Origin: a virus
Direction: 5' to 3' (one strand)
Virus record (IMG/VR): IMGVR_UViG_3300027719_000004
Span: 1-64,000 of that record
Length of the DNA: 64,000 nucleotides
In this document: in pieces, positions 31,315-39,219 of the stretch
How the letters are laid out: every line of letters starts with the position of its first letter
Numbering within the stretch: position 1 is the first letter of the stretch
Notes under the pieces: model-generated
Databases searched by the model: none
Seen by the model: only the letters and a program-made list of their open reading frames with translations
Told to the model about the DNA's origin: nothing
Program-made: the position numbers and the translations under genes

Positions 31315-31608
31315 TCACTCCTTAATCCGCTCAAGGGCGGTACGGGCAATATCCTTCAAAAATACCACTTGCAGCAAGTCTTTCTCAGCAGTCCATTTAG
31401 TATATGTTATCCTCTCCAACGCCTCCGTTGCTATAGTGAGCTTCTGGTCTAATTCCACTACTGCTTGGTCGCTACTAGCGTTGTGCTTTTCAAGTGTAGC
31501 CACCTCTGCCAGCAGGGAATCAACCATCTCAACACTATGAGCATCAAAATACTCTTGCTCTGTTGGTAGCACTGTTGCCCTGATCTCTTTAATTTCTTCG
31601 ATGGTCAT
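31315..31608 (-). CDS. Coiled-coil protein (97 aa)
   Basis: Two heptad-rich helices (residues ~25-75) and a terminal A-R-T-A-L-E-R-I. Common in phage accessory operons. Overlaps the upstream gene by four bases. Confidence 0.55.
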   Translation of the reverse strand: MTIEEIKEIRATVLPTEQEYFDAHSVEMVDSLLAEVATLEKHNASSDQAVVELDQKLTIATEALERITYTKWTAEKDLLQVVFLKDIARTALERIKE

Positions 31609-31874
31609 AGGATTGGCTCCTTCTGGGCGGCCTCGATGCGTTTGTTCCTGATGTAATCTACAAGCGTTACCTGAGGCACGTTGGGGCTAAGGCTGGATAT
31701 AAAGCTGATGTCTGGCTCTGTATTTGAGTCTCTGTACTGGTAAGAATTTGAAGGGCCGGACTCCTCTACCATGGCCGCACCATCTAAGGCAGCCAACAGA
31801 TTGCTCATCTCTTCTGGCGACAGCGGTCTGGTGAGTATTGAACTTCTCCAAGCCACCTTGATCAAAACCCTCAT
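31605..31874 (-). CDS. Hypothetical protein (89 aa)
   Basis: ATGA overlaps on both sides. Contains S-P-E-E-M-S-N-L-L-A-A-L-D near the N-terminus. No family recognised. Confidence 0.5.
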   Translation of the reverse strand: MRVLIKVAWRSSILTRPLSPEEMSNLLAALDGAAMVEESGPSNSYQYRDSNTEPDISFISSLSPNVPQVTLVDYIRNKRIEAAQKEPIL

Positions 31875-32125
31875 GCCAACCTCCTCTCTGTCAGCACTCT
31901 TCTATAAACGCCTAGCTGGTAGTGGGCTGCCTCAAGTTCTGAACTAAACTCCCTACCGTCTGAACACTCATAAACTATGACCTGATGTCGCAATGGGTAT
32001 TCTGCCTGAGCTGGAGCGGCTAAGGTCTTCAACTCTCTCTGTTTGGCTGCTCTCATGTGATAGTAAGCCCTGTCTTTACAGATCTTGCACGTAGGCAGGT
32101 TGCAGTCGCATTTATGTGGTCTCAT
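31871..32125 (-). CDS. Zinc-finger-like protein (84 aa)
   Basis: Cys at residues 7, 9, 14 and 17 (C-D-C-N-L-P-T-C-K-I-C) form an N-terminal knuckle. The rest is helical with Y-x-C-S-D-G-R-E-F-S. No family. Confidence 0.55.
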   Translation of the reverse strand: MRPHKCDCNLPTCKICKDRAYYHMRAAKQRELKTLAAPAQAEYPLRHQVIVYECSDGREFSSELEAAHYQLGVYRRVLTERRLA

Positions 32126-32126
32126 G

Positions 32127-32300
32127 TCACCCTCTCTTTACCAGTCGCTGTAGTGTTGTTCTGATCAAGTCTGATCTACTTATCTCTTTGTCTGCTGACA
32201 ATGCGTCCAGAGCATCTGCCAGAGCTTGCGGAACCCTGAAATGTATGATCACGTCCTTGCCCGGCGGACGGTATAATGGGTTGTTACTCTGCCCAGTCAT
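32127..32300 (-). CDS. Ribbon-helix-helix protein (57 aa)
   Basis: Beta strand D-V-I-I-H-F-R-V-P, then A-L-A-D-A-L-D-A-L and S-R-S-D-L-I-R-T-T-L-Q-R-L-V form the CopG/Arc fold. A variant of the repeated 14-bp element (ACCCATTATACCGT) lies in codons 7-11. A regulator of the operon is plausible. Confidence 0.7.
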   Translation of the reverse strand: MTGQSNNPLYRPPGKDVIIHFRVPQALADALDALSADKEISRSDLIRTTLQRLVKRG

Positions 32301-32409
32301 GTCGTGCTCCCTTCTTCAGCTTGCGTGGTGGTATGATCACGTAGACCAAACAGGCGATACCTCCGAATAATATAGCCCTTGCCGCTATCCAGTCAATCAA
32401 GAAGTCCAT
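32284..32409 (-). CDS. Small membrane protein (41 aa)
   Basis: AGGAGG site. One hydrophobic helix (about residues 8-27) and a basic tail. Overlaps the RHH start by 17 bases. Confidence 0.5.
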   Translation of the reverse strand: MDFLIDWIAARAILFGGIACLVYVIIPPRKLKKGARHDWAE

Positions 32410-32410
32410 C

Positions 32411-33244
32411 TTAAACCTCCTTCTGGGGAGTCATTTTAAAAGAAAAGACAGCACGGTATTCTGCGAGTCGGTCTTCATATTTCCAAGTGTTATTCTCTGC
32501 ATCCCATTCATGTCTTACGCTCCTAGTAACAGGTTCATAGGAGTAGCTGGACAGGATACCCTTCTTCTCAAATATCTCAGACAGTTGCTGACAACGGTTT
32601 CGGTGCCAAGCGATCTTGCGTAGCTCAGACACGTCGTCCAGAGTGTAGGTCATAGAGCCAACCAGTGAGTCTGCAGACACTTTGCCCTGCTGATTCCAAT
32701 ACTGTTGGACATAATTCCATCCTATGTCGAACCCAGACTCGTCGTTGATCTTGGTCGATGCGCCACGAAGCGATGCTGTGATTGACTTGCGTGATGGATA
32801 GGATAGGCCAGCTGGGAGATCAGTGATGTTAATAGGCTGAGTGACATTACTGTCTTGGACCACGTTATCACTGTCTACGTACCAAAAAGCCAGTCTACTG
32901 TTGCTGGCATAGTTGTTGCTGACTGTTACTTCCCAAGCCCCGTTGCTTCTTGAACTTGCGTAGTAAGATAAGTACTTCAGGGCTACGGTTTTGCCTTCGT
33001 GTAATACCACTGTCTCTTCATTGCATCCGGTCTTGTTCTTCCATTCTGCCAATGCCCACTCCTGAAAGGCTGTCCTGAACTCATGGTCAGCAGTACCTTC
33101 ATGCTGGCGTCTCATGCTGTTAAGTTGTGATCTCTGCTCTTCCAGCTTTTCGATCTGCTCTGTAAGTCTGGCCTCTATGGACTTGTGCTGTCTGGCCGAC
33201 TGCTGCAATGCGGTATCTGGTTTGGCTATATATGGCTCAGTCAT
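32411..33244 (-). CDS. Hypothetical protein of the MoxR/VWA module (277 aa)
   Basis: N-terminal coiled coil (residues ~10-55), then an alpha/beta region without a recognised motif. It follows the VWA gene after a hairpin and a copy of the repeated element, so it is probably expressed with that module. Confidence 0.55.
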   Translation of the reverse strand: MTEPYIAKPDTALQQSARQHKSIEARLTEQIEKLEEQRSQLNSMRRQHEGTADHEFRTAFQEWALAEWKNKTGCNEETVVLHEGKTVALKYLSYYASSRSNGAWEVTVSNNYASNSRLAFWYVDSDNVVQDSNVTQPINITDLPAGLSYPSRKSITASLRGASTKINDESGFDIGWNYVQQYWNQQGKVSADSLVGSMTYTLDDVSELRKIAWHRNRCQQLSEIFEKKGILSSYSYEPVTRSVRHEWDAENNTWKYEDRLAEYRAVFSFKMTPQKEV

Positions 33245-33258
33245 GGCTAGTCTCCTTA

Positions 33259-33293
33259 ACGGTATAGTGGGTGCTGGGGCTGTTAACCCCAGC
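33259..33293 (-). promoter_or_regulatory. ACCCACTATACCGT element and hairpin before gene 33244
   Basis: Element at 33259-33272, 14 bases before the start codon. Upstream of it a perfect 7-bp hairpin GCTGGGG/CCCCAGC (33273-33293) follows the VWA stop. Confidence 0.5.
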
Positions 33294-33301
33294 TGTTGGG
33301 G

Positions 33302-34600
33302 TTATGCCCTCGGTTGCATATGGACTACTCTCCCGAACGGTGGCTTGCGGTGCTTGTCACCGTCTGAAGTGACCACCCAAAGAACAGGGCAATCAGGTGC
33401 GGTACCGAATGAATTGCAGCACATGTCAGTAAAAAACACCAAGCAGGTAGGCTCTTCGCCCAGTTTCCTGAGCTCTGGCATGACCGGACTAAAGTCAGTG
33501 CCTCCTCCGCCAGTGGGCCGTAACTTGAGTGGCAGGTCTTCAGGTGTAACCGTCTGTCTACTACCAACCTGTGCGTCACAGTAAATGATCTCGATACTGG
33601 GCGGTTTCAGGTCTTCGCAGATAGCCGTGATTTCTCCGGCGAACTGATTCATATCGTGATCTGACATCGAACCGCTGGTATCAACTGCTACTGCAAAGAA
33701 GTCCATATTGCCTTCACTGCTCATGCTGGGCAGATACAGATCTTGTGCTATGTAGCGGCGGTTAGCTTTAGCCCAGCTGTAGTCGTCCTTTGAATTGGCG
33801 GTCAGAAAGTCACGCAAGGTATCTTTCCAATCGACAACTGGCCTTAGTACCTCTGCCAGCAGACGCTCAAGACCGCCCGGGAGCTTGCCCTGTGCCTTTG
33901 CAATCTGCGCTGCCTGTTGTACTGCCTGTTGCCATTCTGACTCGTGCTCTGCCAGTTCGGCTGGGCCGTCAACTGGGGCGTCCATAACACCACCGCACTT
34001 GCCCGGATCAGGGCACTGCTCAGGCTTGCCGTCACCTTTGCCTTCACCGTCCTGATTAGATGGTGTGCTGGGCTCGTCAGACGGCGTGCCTTCACCTTTT
34101 GGGTTATCGCCTTCAGTATCACCTGCCTCACCAGATGGCTTGCCTTCAGGCTCCGGCTCTTCCTTCTGGTTCTTCAGCTTGGAATAGATCTGCTCTGCAC
34201 TCATTCCCTTGTACTGGGGATCGGCAAGGCCACCCTTCAGCATCTTGTAGCCGTAACTGATCAGCTCCAGATTGATTGCGTGATCAGCTGCTATGTTAAA
34301 CAGTCTGGGGTCACGGTTACCACGGCGTGAGGTGTGATTTGCTACGCAGTGCATGATCTCGTGTAGCAGCACGAAGTGGGCGTCATCATCATCCAGCGAC
34401 AATATCCAAGCTGGGTTGTAGATCAGTTCCACGCCGTCAGTACCTGCGGTTTCAATCTCAGGCACCTCACGGCGGTTCAGCTTCATTAGCAGTATTGCAA
34501 AGAACGGCTCAGTTATGATGATCTTGATCATGAGGCGTTCAAGTTTCTGCTCTGCGGTTTCGCCTCTGTTGTTTGACTTGCGTTTTGGCATGACGTTCAT
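33302..34600 (-). CDS. Metallopeptidase (DUF2201-type) with C-terminal VWA domain
   Basis: 432 residues. N-terminal domain with H-E-I-M-H at ~80-84 (zinc HExxH), a long Glu/Gly/Pro-rich linker (~130-200), and a C-terminal von Willebrand A fold with MIDAS D-T-S-G-S (~304) and G-G-G-T-D. Such proteins pair with MoxR AAA+ ATPases and are thought to remodel protein complexes. A MoxR gene lies two genes upstream. No phage substrate is known. Confidence 0.8.
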   Translation of the reverse strand: MNVMPKRKSNNRGETAEQKLERLMIKIIITEPFFAILLMKLNRREVPEIETAGTDGVELIYNPAWILSLDDDDAHFVLLHEIMHCVANHTSRRGNRDPRLFNIAADHAINLELISYGYKMLKGGLADPQYKGMSAEQIYSKLKNQKEEPEPEGKPSGEAGDTEGDNPKGEGTPSDEPSTPSNQDGEGKGDGKPEQCPDPGKCGGVMDAPVDGPAELAEHESEWQQAVQQAAQIAKAQGKLPGGLERLLAEVLRPVVDWKDTLRDFLTANSKDDYSWAKANRRYIAQDLYLPSMSSEGNMDFFAVAVDTSGSMSDHDMNQFAGEITAICEDLKPPSIEIIYCDAQVGSRQTVTPEDLPLKLRPTGGGGTDFSPVMPELRKLGEEPTCLVFFTDMCCNSFGTAPDCPVLWVVTSDGDKHRKPPFGRVVHMQPRA

Positions 34601-34601
34601 G

Positions 34602-34802
34602 TTACGCCTCCTTCATATCAAGGGCTTTGTTTACTTTGTGTAGTGCGCTGGTCATGTCCTCCTGAATGTTCAGCAGGTCAGACACAAACTCAGCACGGCA
34701 TCCGTCCACGTTTTGCAAGGTCTCTTGCAGACCTAATCCTGCGTCAATCAGGGCGTTCGCTATTATTACCAACTCGTTTTCAGTAAAGTTTATCTTAGCC
34801 AT
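34602..34802 (-). CDS. Small helical protein of the MoxR/VWA module (66 aa)
   Basis: AGGAGG site, one base from the VWA start. Two amphipathic helices; no motif. The repeated element lies 14 bases before its start. Confidence 0.55.
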   Translation of the reverse strand: MAKINFTENELVIIANALIDAGLGLQETLQNVDGCRAEFVSDLLNIQEDMTSALHKVNKALDMKEA

Positions 34803-34816
34803 GGCGGCCTCCTGTG

Positions 34817-34830
34817 ACGGTATAGTGGGT
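34817..34830 (-). promoter_or_regulatory. ACCCACTATACCGT element before gene 34802
   Basis: Preceded by GTTTA as at 35724. The end of the upstream stop codon falls in it. Confidence 0.5.
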
Positions 34831-35699
34831 TAAACTAAGTAGCCTGACATCATATCCAGAATGGCCTGAGCTTCAGCTGCCACTTGTTTCTGATGGACAT
34901 CTGCACCTTCACGCTTGCAGGTTTCAATCGTACCCTGAACTGGGACCAGCTTTTCTTTGAGAGCTGCAGCTACACGGTCAAGCTGAGGGTCCTTGTCAAG
35001 GTTGAGAGCTGGCAAGATAGCAACCAGATCAGCAATGTCTCCGATCAAACTATCGTGAACACGTTGGTATTGCCCGTCCTTTAAGGTGATATGGACACGG
35101 GACACCGCATCATATACCCGTTGCCATACGTTCTTCATGGCCTCACGGTGGGCGTCTACCATGCGGGTTTCAAGGTCTGAAGTAGCAAGTGCGATCTCGT
35201 AATCGACCATCCCTTCAAGGTGGCTAAACTGGCCACTTGCTGGCAACGGGTTAACGGAGAAGGAACAGCTGTAGCCAGATTTAAAGTCGTACTCAGTGGG
35301 ATAGTCGGCTTCATTAAAGGTGCCGTTCAAGGCGATACGGCGTCTTGCCATAATAGCCTGATAGTCAAGGCCCTTGATCATGTTATTGATCTTGTCAATC
35401 CCGTCACGCATCTTGTGGCTGTAGTCCATATAGAGTTGGGTTACCAGCAGAGCAGAACCTTTGTCCAACCATGGGATAGTCATATGGTAGTGGACCGATT
35501 CCCTGAGTCTGCTGATTTCCCGCTCGACATCTTCCAGTTCAGCACCAAACAAATCTTTAACTGTTTTCAGTGTCTTACGTCCTTTGACTCCGTGGTTTGC
35601 CCGTTGTTCTTCAGTCAGGGCCTTGTCTACACGGGACAGAGTGGGGCGGTTTACGTTAAAGCTGACGAGTACAGCGTGATTAGATAGGTTAAAGCTCAT
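34830..35699 (-). CDS. DUF3150-like protein of the MoxR/VWA module (289 aa)
   Basis: ATG 35699 has AGGAGGTGC; a longer frame upstream covers the repeated element and is not credible. Segments G-R-K-T-L near residue 43, H-M-T-I-P-W near 80 and a helical C-terminus are like DUF3150 proteins, which travel with MoxR and VWA genes in phages. Family call is moderate. Confidence 0.55.
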   Translation of the reverse strand: MSFNLSNHAVLVSFNVNRPTLSRVDKALTEEQRANHGVKGRKTLKTVKDLFGAELEDVEREISRLRESVHYHMTIPWLDKGSALLVTQLYMDYSHKMRDGIDKINNMIKGLDYQAIMARRRIALNGTFNEADYPTEYDFKSGYSCSFSVNPLPASGQFSHLEGMVDYEIALATSDLETRMVDAHREAMKNVWQRVYDAVSRVHITLKDGQYQRVHDSLIGDIADLVAILPALNLDKDPQLDRVAAALKEKLVPVQGTIETCKREGADVHQKQVAAEAQAILDMMSGYLV

Positions 35700-35723
35700 G
35701 GTGCACCTCCTGTGCATTCGTTG

Positions 35724-35737
35724 ACGGTATAGTGGGT
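35724..35737 (-). promoter_or_regulatory. ACCCACTATACCGT element before gene 35699
   Basis: 24 bases from the start codon, just upstream of the AGGAGG site. It shares GTTTA at its 5' side with 34817. Confidence 0.5.
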
Positions 35738-35837
35738 TAAACTTCCAGATTCTAGCGGGTGCCCCAGAACCATTCCAAGGAATAAGGCACCCTAACAACC
35801 TGATAGTTAGTTATTCATGTGGACATCACCTCCCTTT

Positions 35838-36875
35838 TTAAGCCGCACCTAAGCGGTCACCATACAAATTGAACCAGTCAGTCCAGACCTTTGACATCAT
35901 CATGGCTGGGCCAGCTGGCGTCTTACATGCGTATTCTGCCATCATGACACTGAACTCAGCAGGTAGCCGCATGGTGTACTGAAGGAATGCGTCGGCGTTG
36001 GTGCTGTTCAGGTGGGCACAAAGTCCCCCTGCCATGGCGTAAAGTACAGATACCTTTTGTGGTATCGGTGCACCAAGTGGGTCAGCAAGAACCGTTTGAG
36101 GCGGGATCATATCGGCCATGATGTCCAGAAAGGCTCCCAGCTCTACCGCTTGGCCCTTGCCGATAATGCCTGACAGGACGGCGTGATACAGGTTGCGAGT
36201 CAGGCCGTTGTTCAGGTAATCAGATACCGCTTTCCAGCTACGTGGTGAGGCAAAGATCAGCTCTTCAGCTGCAGTCTCAGGATTGAAGTCGTATAGATTG
36301 GAGCCCTTTTTGTAAGACAACCAAGCAATAACCCCAGCGTTAACACCGGACCGGAAAGCCCAATCACGCCAGTCATCAAAGTCAACTACCATTTCCAAGT
36401 GGGGATGAAAGCGGTCAGCCAGTGCGGTGGACATCTTGCCAGCAGATCCGGCCCTATCCCCTGCCCAGTTCCCAGCAAATACCAGAGTCCATCCTTCAGG
36501 TAGTACGCTGCCCCGTAAAGCCCTTTCCTCTCCTGCCAGTTCCAGCATTGCCGCCTGATTGGCCATAGCCGCCTTGTCTATTTCATCAAACAGGACCAGA
36601 CCTCTTGTGCCAGCTTTTGGAAACCAGCTGGGTGCTGCAAAATGAGTGATTCCGTCCTTAACGTAAGGGATACCTGCCAGCTCCACTGGGTCGATTTGAG
36701 ATAGCCGGATGTCGATAAGCTCAAGGTCGTTTTCCTTGCAGAACTCTTTGACAACGGCTGACTTGCCGATACCGGGAGAGCCCCAGATACCCACGTTGCG
36801 GCCTGATTTGTAGGCCATGGACAGGACTTCTTTCACGGTGCTTGATTTGACTTGCATGATGTTCTTCTTGCTCAT
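35838..36875 (-). CDS. MoxR-type AAA+ ATPase
   Basis: 345 residues. Walker A G-S-P-G-I-G-K-S (~31-38), Walker B L-F-D-E-I-D (~94-99), sensor 1 V-F-A-G-N-W and an arginine-finger segment T-A-L-A-D-R-F-H. These ATPases work with VWA proteins as chaperones that load metals or remodel complexes. The partner lies two genes downstream. First large gene of the module, with the repeated element 26 bases before the start. Confidence 0.85.
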   Translation of the reverse strand: MSKKNIMQVKSSTVKEVLSMAYKSGRNVGIWGSPGIGKSAVVKEFCKENDLELIDIRLSQIDPVELAGIPYVKDGITHFAAPSWFPKAGTRGLVLFDEIDKAAMANQAAMLELAGEERALRGSVLPEGWTLVFAGNWAGDRAGSAGKMSTALADRFHPHLEMVVDFDDWRDWAFRSGVNAGVIAWLSYKKGSNLYDFNPETAAEELIFASPRSWKAVSDYLNNGLTRNLYHAVLSGIIGKGQAVELGAFLDIMADMIPPQTVLADPLGAPIPQKVSVLYAMAGGLCAHLNSTNADAFLQYTMRLPAEFSVMMAEYACKTPAGPAMMMSKVWTDWFNLYGDRLGAA

Positions 36876-36901
36876 GGCTATGCCTCCTATTAGTTAGAGT
36901 T

Positions 36902-36915
36902 GACGGTATAGTGGG
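36902..36915 (-). promoter_or_regulatory. ACCCACTATACCGT element before the MoxR gene
   Basis: 26 bases before the ATG. TTGAC directly abuts it on the plus strand, which is too close to be a -35/-10 pair. Confidence 0.5.
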
Positions 36916-36942
36916 TTGTATTTAGCAGACTTCTGGGGGAGC

Positions 36943-37215
36943 TTAGTCAGCTACACGAACCCAGCCGCCTTCGTAAATATTGCCGTTGATGAACCAGTTA
37001 AAGTTGCGCTGGTATACGTCACAGAATGCGGACAGGCGTTCTTTGGTTGTTACGGAGAGCCAACCTGCGTTACTGACATAGACACCGTTGTCACGGCGTT
37101 CCACGATCTTGTTGCCGTGGAGGTATACGGCGTTACCATCGGTATGAGTGTTGCCTACTTTGCAAGGCTGACGGCGTTCAAATGCTGCTCTGATTGTTTT
37201 AGTTACTTTTTTCAT
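36943..37215 (-). CDS. Hypothetical protein (90 aa)
   Basis: K-K-V-T-K-T-I-R-A-A-F-E-R-R then beta strands with Trp (G-W-L-S-V-T, Y-E-G-G-W-V-R). Similar small proteins are common in phage early regions. No function visible. Confidence 0.55.
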   Translation of the reverse strand: MKKVTKTIRAAFERRQPCKVGNTHTDGNAVYLHGNKIVERRDNGVYVSNAGWLSVTTKERLSAFCDVYQRNFNWFINGNIYEGGWVRVAD

Positions 37216-37217
37216 GG

Positions 37218-37349
37218 CTAAACCCCCATATCTCTCATTGGCCAGAACTTGGAACGGTCCCTGTCTTCCGCGTAGATGTAACGCATTAAGCTAACAAAAC
37301 CTTCAGCCTCGACACGACGTCTCTTGCCTGCGTTATCTCTTATCTTCAT
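37218..37349 (-). CDS. Hypothetical basic microprotein (43 aa)
   Basis: AGGTATGCC site region, ATG overlaps the upstream stop by four bases. R-R-R-V-E-A-E-G-F-V-S-L-M-R-Y pattern. No family. Confidence 0.45.
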   Translation of the reverse strand: MKIRDNAGKRRRVEAEGFVSLMRYIYAEDRDRSKFWPMRDMGV

Positions 37350-37453
37350 GGCATACCTCCAAAGTAGAATACGACTGGCTCAGGATCTGGAGCTGGTGCG
37401 AACTTATCCAGCATGGCGTCAACCTCATATTCCCAACGTTGTAGATCACTCAT
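37346..37453 (-). CDS. Hypothetical acidic microprotein (35 aa)
   Basis: AGGAGGTGC site and ATG 37453. Helical start, Pro-rich end. Overlaps the next start. Confidence 0.45.
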   Translation of the reverse strand: MSDLQRWEYEVDAMLDKFAPAPDPEPVVFYFGGMP

Positions 37454-37463
37454 GGTGCACCTC

Positions 37464-37649
37464 CTATTTGACGAAGTAATACAGCCGGTAAAAGTCCTGA
37501 AAATGCACGTCATACTCCTTGCTATTCGCTTCACTGCATATGGTTATGTGCTCTAGCTCAGTCTCAGTCACAAGGTAGTTGCGTCCGTCTGCCGTTTGCC
37601 AGATATCCCCAACCGTTACACGTATCACGTCTTGTATTCTGTAAACCAT
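37464..37649 (-). CDS. First gene of the leftward operon (61 aa, unknown)
   Basis: AGGAGGTGC site. Beta-type sequence (V-I-R-V-T-V-G-D-I-W) with several Tyr. It is preceded by a strong stem-loop at 37663-37717. Confidence 0.55.
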   Translation of the reverse strand: MVYRIQDVIRVTVGDIWQTADGRNYLVTETELEHITICSEANSKEYDVHFQDFYRLYYFVK

Positions 37650-37662
37650 GATTGCACCTCCT

Positions 37663-37717
37663 GTTGGTTATTGACTCCATAGAGCACCCGACAATTCAGA
37701 TACTCTATGCAACCAAC
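37663..37717 (-). promoter_or_regulatory. Leader stem-loop of the leftward operon
   Basis: GTTGGTT/AACCAAC (37663, 37711) enclosing CATAGAG/CTCTATG (37678, 37703). It lies directly upstream of the first gene's ribosome site. Confidence 0.55.
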
Positions 37718-37865
37718 AACATGACTTCATGGCCCGATAGTCTGGTCGTTATCACCAGTCCCGTTGCCAAACGGTTTTAACCTTGTCTGGTTGCACTCCC
37801 TGAGGCTGGTGGCGTCTATTGAAAGAGCTTTGAGGCGGTCCCCGTTTGTATCCCACGGGCACCAG

Positions 37866-37894
37866 CTATCAGGGTTACGATATTCTATTGTCAA
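37866..37894 (-). promoter_or_regulatory. Leftward promoter
   Basis: Minus strand TTGACA (37889-37894), 17-bp spacer, TGATAG (37866-37871). Would give a leader of about 200 bases before the gene at 37649. Confidence 0.5.
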
Positions 37895-38096
37895 AGAAGG
37901 CTGACTATCTTCTGGCCACCGTTACCTGTTCGGACAGGATTGGGTAGCCACTCCAACCGTATCGGTTGTAGGAGCCGGGAGAAGATATTCAGTTGTAAAA
38001 GAACCGTTGTCGTTGTAACTGCCCTTCGACAATTCCTTTGTCTCACAACTGTAATACTTTGTCAAGCTTCTGGGGAGTACAGAGCAATCTGTTGGG

Positions 38097-38113
38097 ATGT
38101 ATACTATATACAT
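38097..38113. promoter_or_regulatory. Palindromic operator candidate ATGTATA-CTA-TATACAT
   Basis: Perfect 7-bp arms with a 3-base centre. TATACT and TATATA inside could also be -10 boxes, so a repressor could occlude a promoter here. Confidence 0.5.
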
Positions 38114-38630
38114 GTTGGTAGTAGGCATGAATGTTGTAATAGTAATAAGCCTTTAAAAGAGCAGTGTTGTAATATGTTCTTTGTAGTAACACCGAAAAGT
38201 GGGATAGGCTCTATGGTTTGGCATGCTTTGTATCACAGAGTAGCAGAAACGCTACTGTATCAATCCCAGTGTTATCAACGAGTTGCAGGCAAGGAGGGAC
38301 AGAGTAGCGGGGTGTCTCTGAGTCGTGTTAGTCACAGGATAGTCATATTCAGGACGTGTTGCCAGATAATGTATAATGATTACAGGCGTTTGAAGACGAA
38401 GGGCAAAGGTCTATAGAACCTTTTCCCAGTGTTTTCGGGCCTGAGCAGCGGTATAATGGCCGTCTTTCCTCCCCTGCCCCCTGCCCTACCCCCATGCCGG
38501 TATGGTATATCCCGTGTTTGCGTTGGGCGTCCTATGGAGTATGAGTCTCTACCTATGTTCGGACTTGTATTTTTTCTGCTAACTGATTTCCCCTATAATA
38601 AAATGTAAACACTATCTTCCCCGCGTATTG

Positions 38631-38659
38631 TTGACACCCCATTCGCTTTTTATTAACTT
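38631..38659 (+). promoter_or_regulatory. Rightward promoter of the HNH-AP2 gene
   Basis: TTGACA, 17-bp spacer, TAACTT, about 20 bases before ATG 38679. Confidence 0.55.
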
Positions 38660-38678
38660 CTTCCTAGGGGGTATAAAC

Positions 38679-39173
38679 ATGAAGATAAAATATAGGGATT
38701 TAGACGTAGAGATAGACGAATTTGATTTAGACAAGCTACTGGAGTGTAATTGGTCCCCAAGAAAAGTGACACGTAACCACAATATCTATCTATACAATCA
38801 CAAGCGTGGGCCCATACATAGATTTATTTTGGGCGTAACGGACAGGTCCGTGGCGGTCGACCACATCAACGGCAACACTCTCGACAACAGAAGAGAAAAC
38901 TTGCGGCTTGCCACCAATAAGGAGAACTGTCGCAACGCAAGTAAGTGGTCACGCAAGCCGACATCTAGCCAATACAAGGGCGTTTGCAGAGAGATCAAAA
39001 ATGGTAAAACCAAATTCGTAGCCTACATCTACCCTGATGGTAAGACAGTGAAGCTTGGAAGGTTTGATGATGAGCGTGACGCCGCCGCAGCATACAACGA
39101 TGCAGCCTCTAGGTTGTACGGGGAATTTGCTAGGCTTAATGTTATAGCACAGGACTGTGATTTCATAACTTGA
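38679..39173 (+). CDS. HNH homing endonuclease with AP2 DNA-binding domain
   Basis: 164 residues; ATG 38679 follows AGGGGG. HNH domain at ~45-85 (A-V-D-H-I-N-G-N-x-L-D-N-R-R-E-N-L-R), then AP2 domain at ~95-150 (Y-K-G-V, R-F-D-D-E-R-D-A-A-A-A-Y-N-D-A-A). Such genes are free-standing mobile endonucleases that copy themselves into phage genomes. It has its own promoter, consistent with a mobile insertion between the control region and the next unit. Confidence 0.85.
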   Translation: MKIKYRDLDVEIDEFDLDKLLECNWSPRKVTRNHNIYLYNHKRGPIHRFILGVTDRSVAVDHINGNTLDNRRENLRLATNKENCRNASKWSRKPTSSQYKGVCREIKNGKTKFVAYIYPDGKTVKLGRFDDERDAAAAYNDAASRLYGEFARLNVIAQDCDFIT

Positions 39174-39198
39174 CAACCAGACTTCCCAGAAGTATGTT
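39170..39198 (+). promoter_or_regulatory. Rightward promoter with operator ACTTCCCAGAAGT
   Basis: TTGACA (39170), 17-bp spacer, TATGTT (39193). The palindrome ACTTC-CCA-GAAGT (39181-39193) fills the spacer and touches the -10, the clearest promoter-operator pair of this family. Confidence 0.65.
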
Positions 39199-39219
39199 TA
39201 CACTATCCAAGGGGGAAGT

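Larger units (their letters stand above)
37650..38678. other. 1-kb non-coding control region with many hairpins
   Basis: No credible gene; a 158-codon plus frame here lacks a ribosome site and homology-like motifs. Hairpins include CCGTT/AACGG, CCTGT/ACAGG and CAACCG/CGGTTG (37920-37975 area). Divergent promoters and a palindrome lie inside. It is the switch between the leftward operon and the rightward genes from 38679. Confidence 0.55.

Noticed and set aside
33259-36915. The repeated element as a T7-like promoter (shared CACTATA)
   Set aside because: The similarity is only seven bases, no single-subunit RNA polymerase gene is seen in the window, and one copy follows the last gene.
37940-38416. 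158-codon plus-strand frame in the control region
   Set aside because: Cys/Ser/Arg-rich composition, no ribosome site, and it crosses promoters and palindromes. Its last 80 codons remain a weak possibility.
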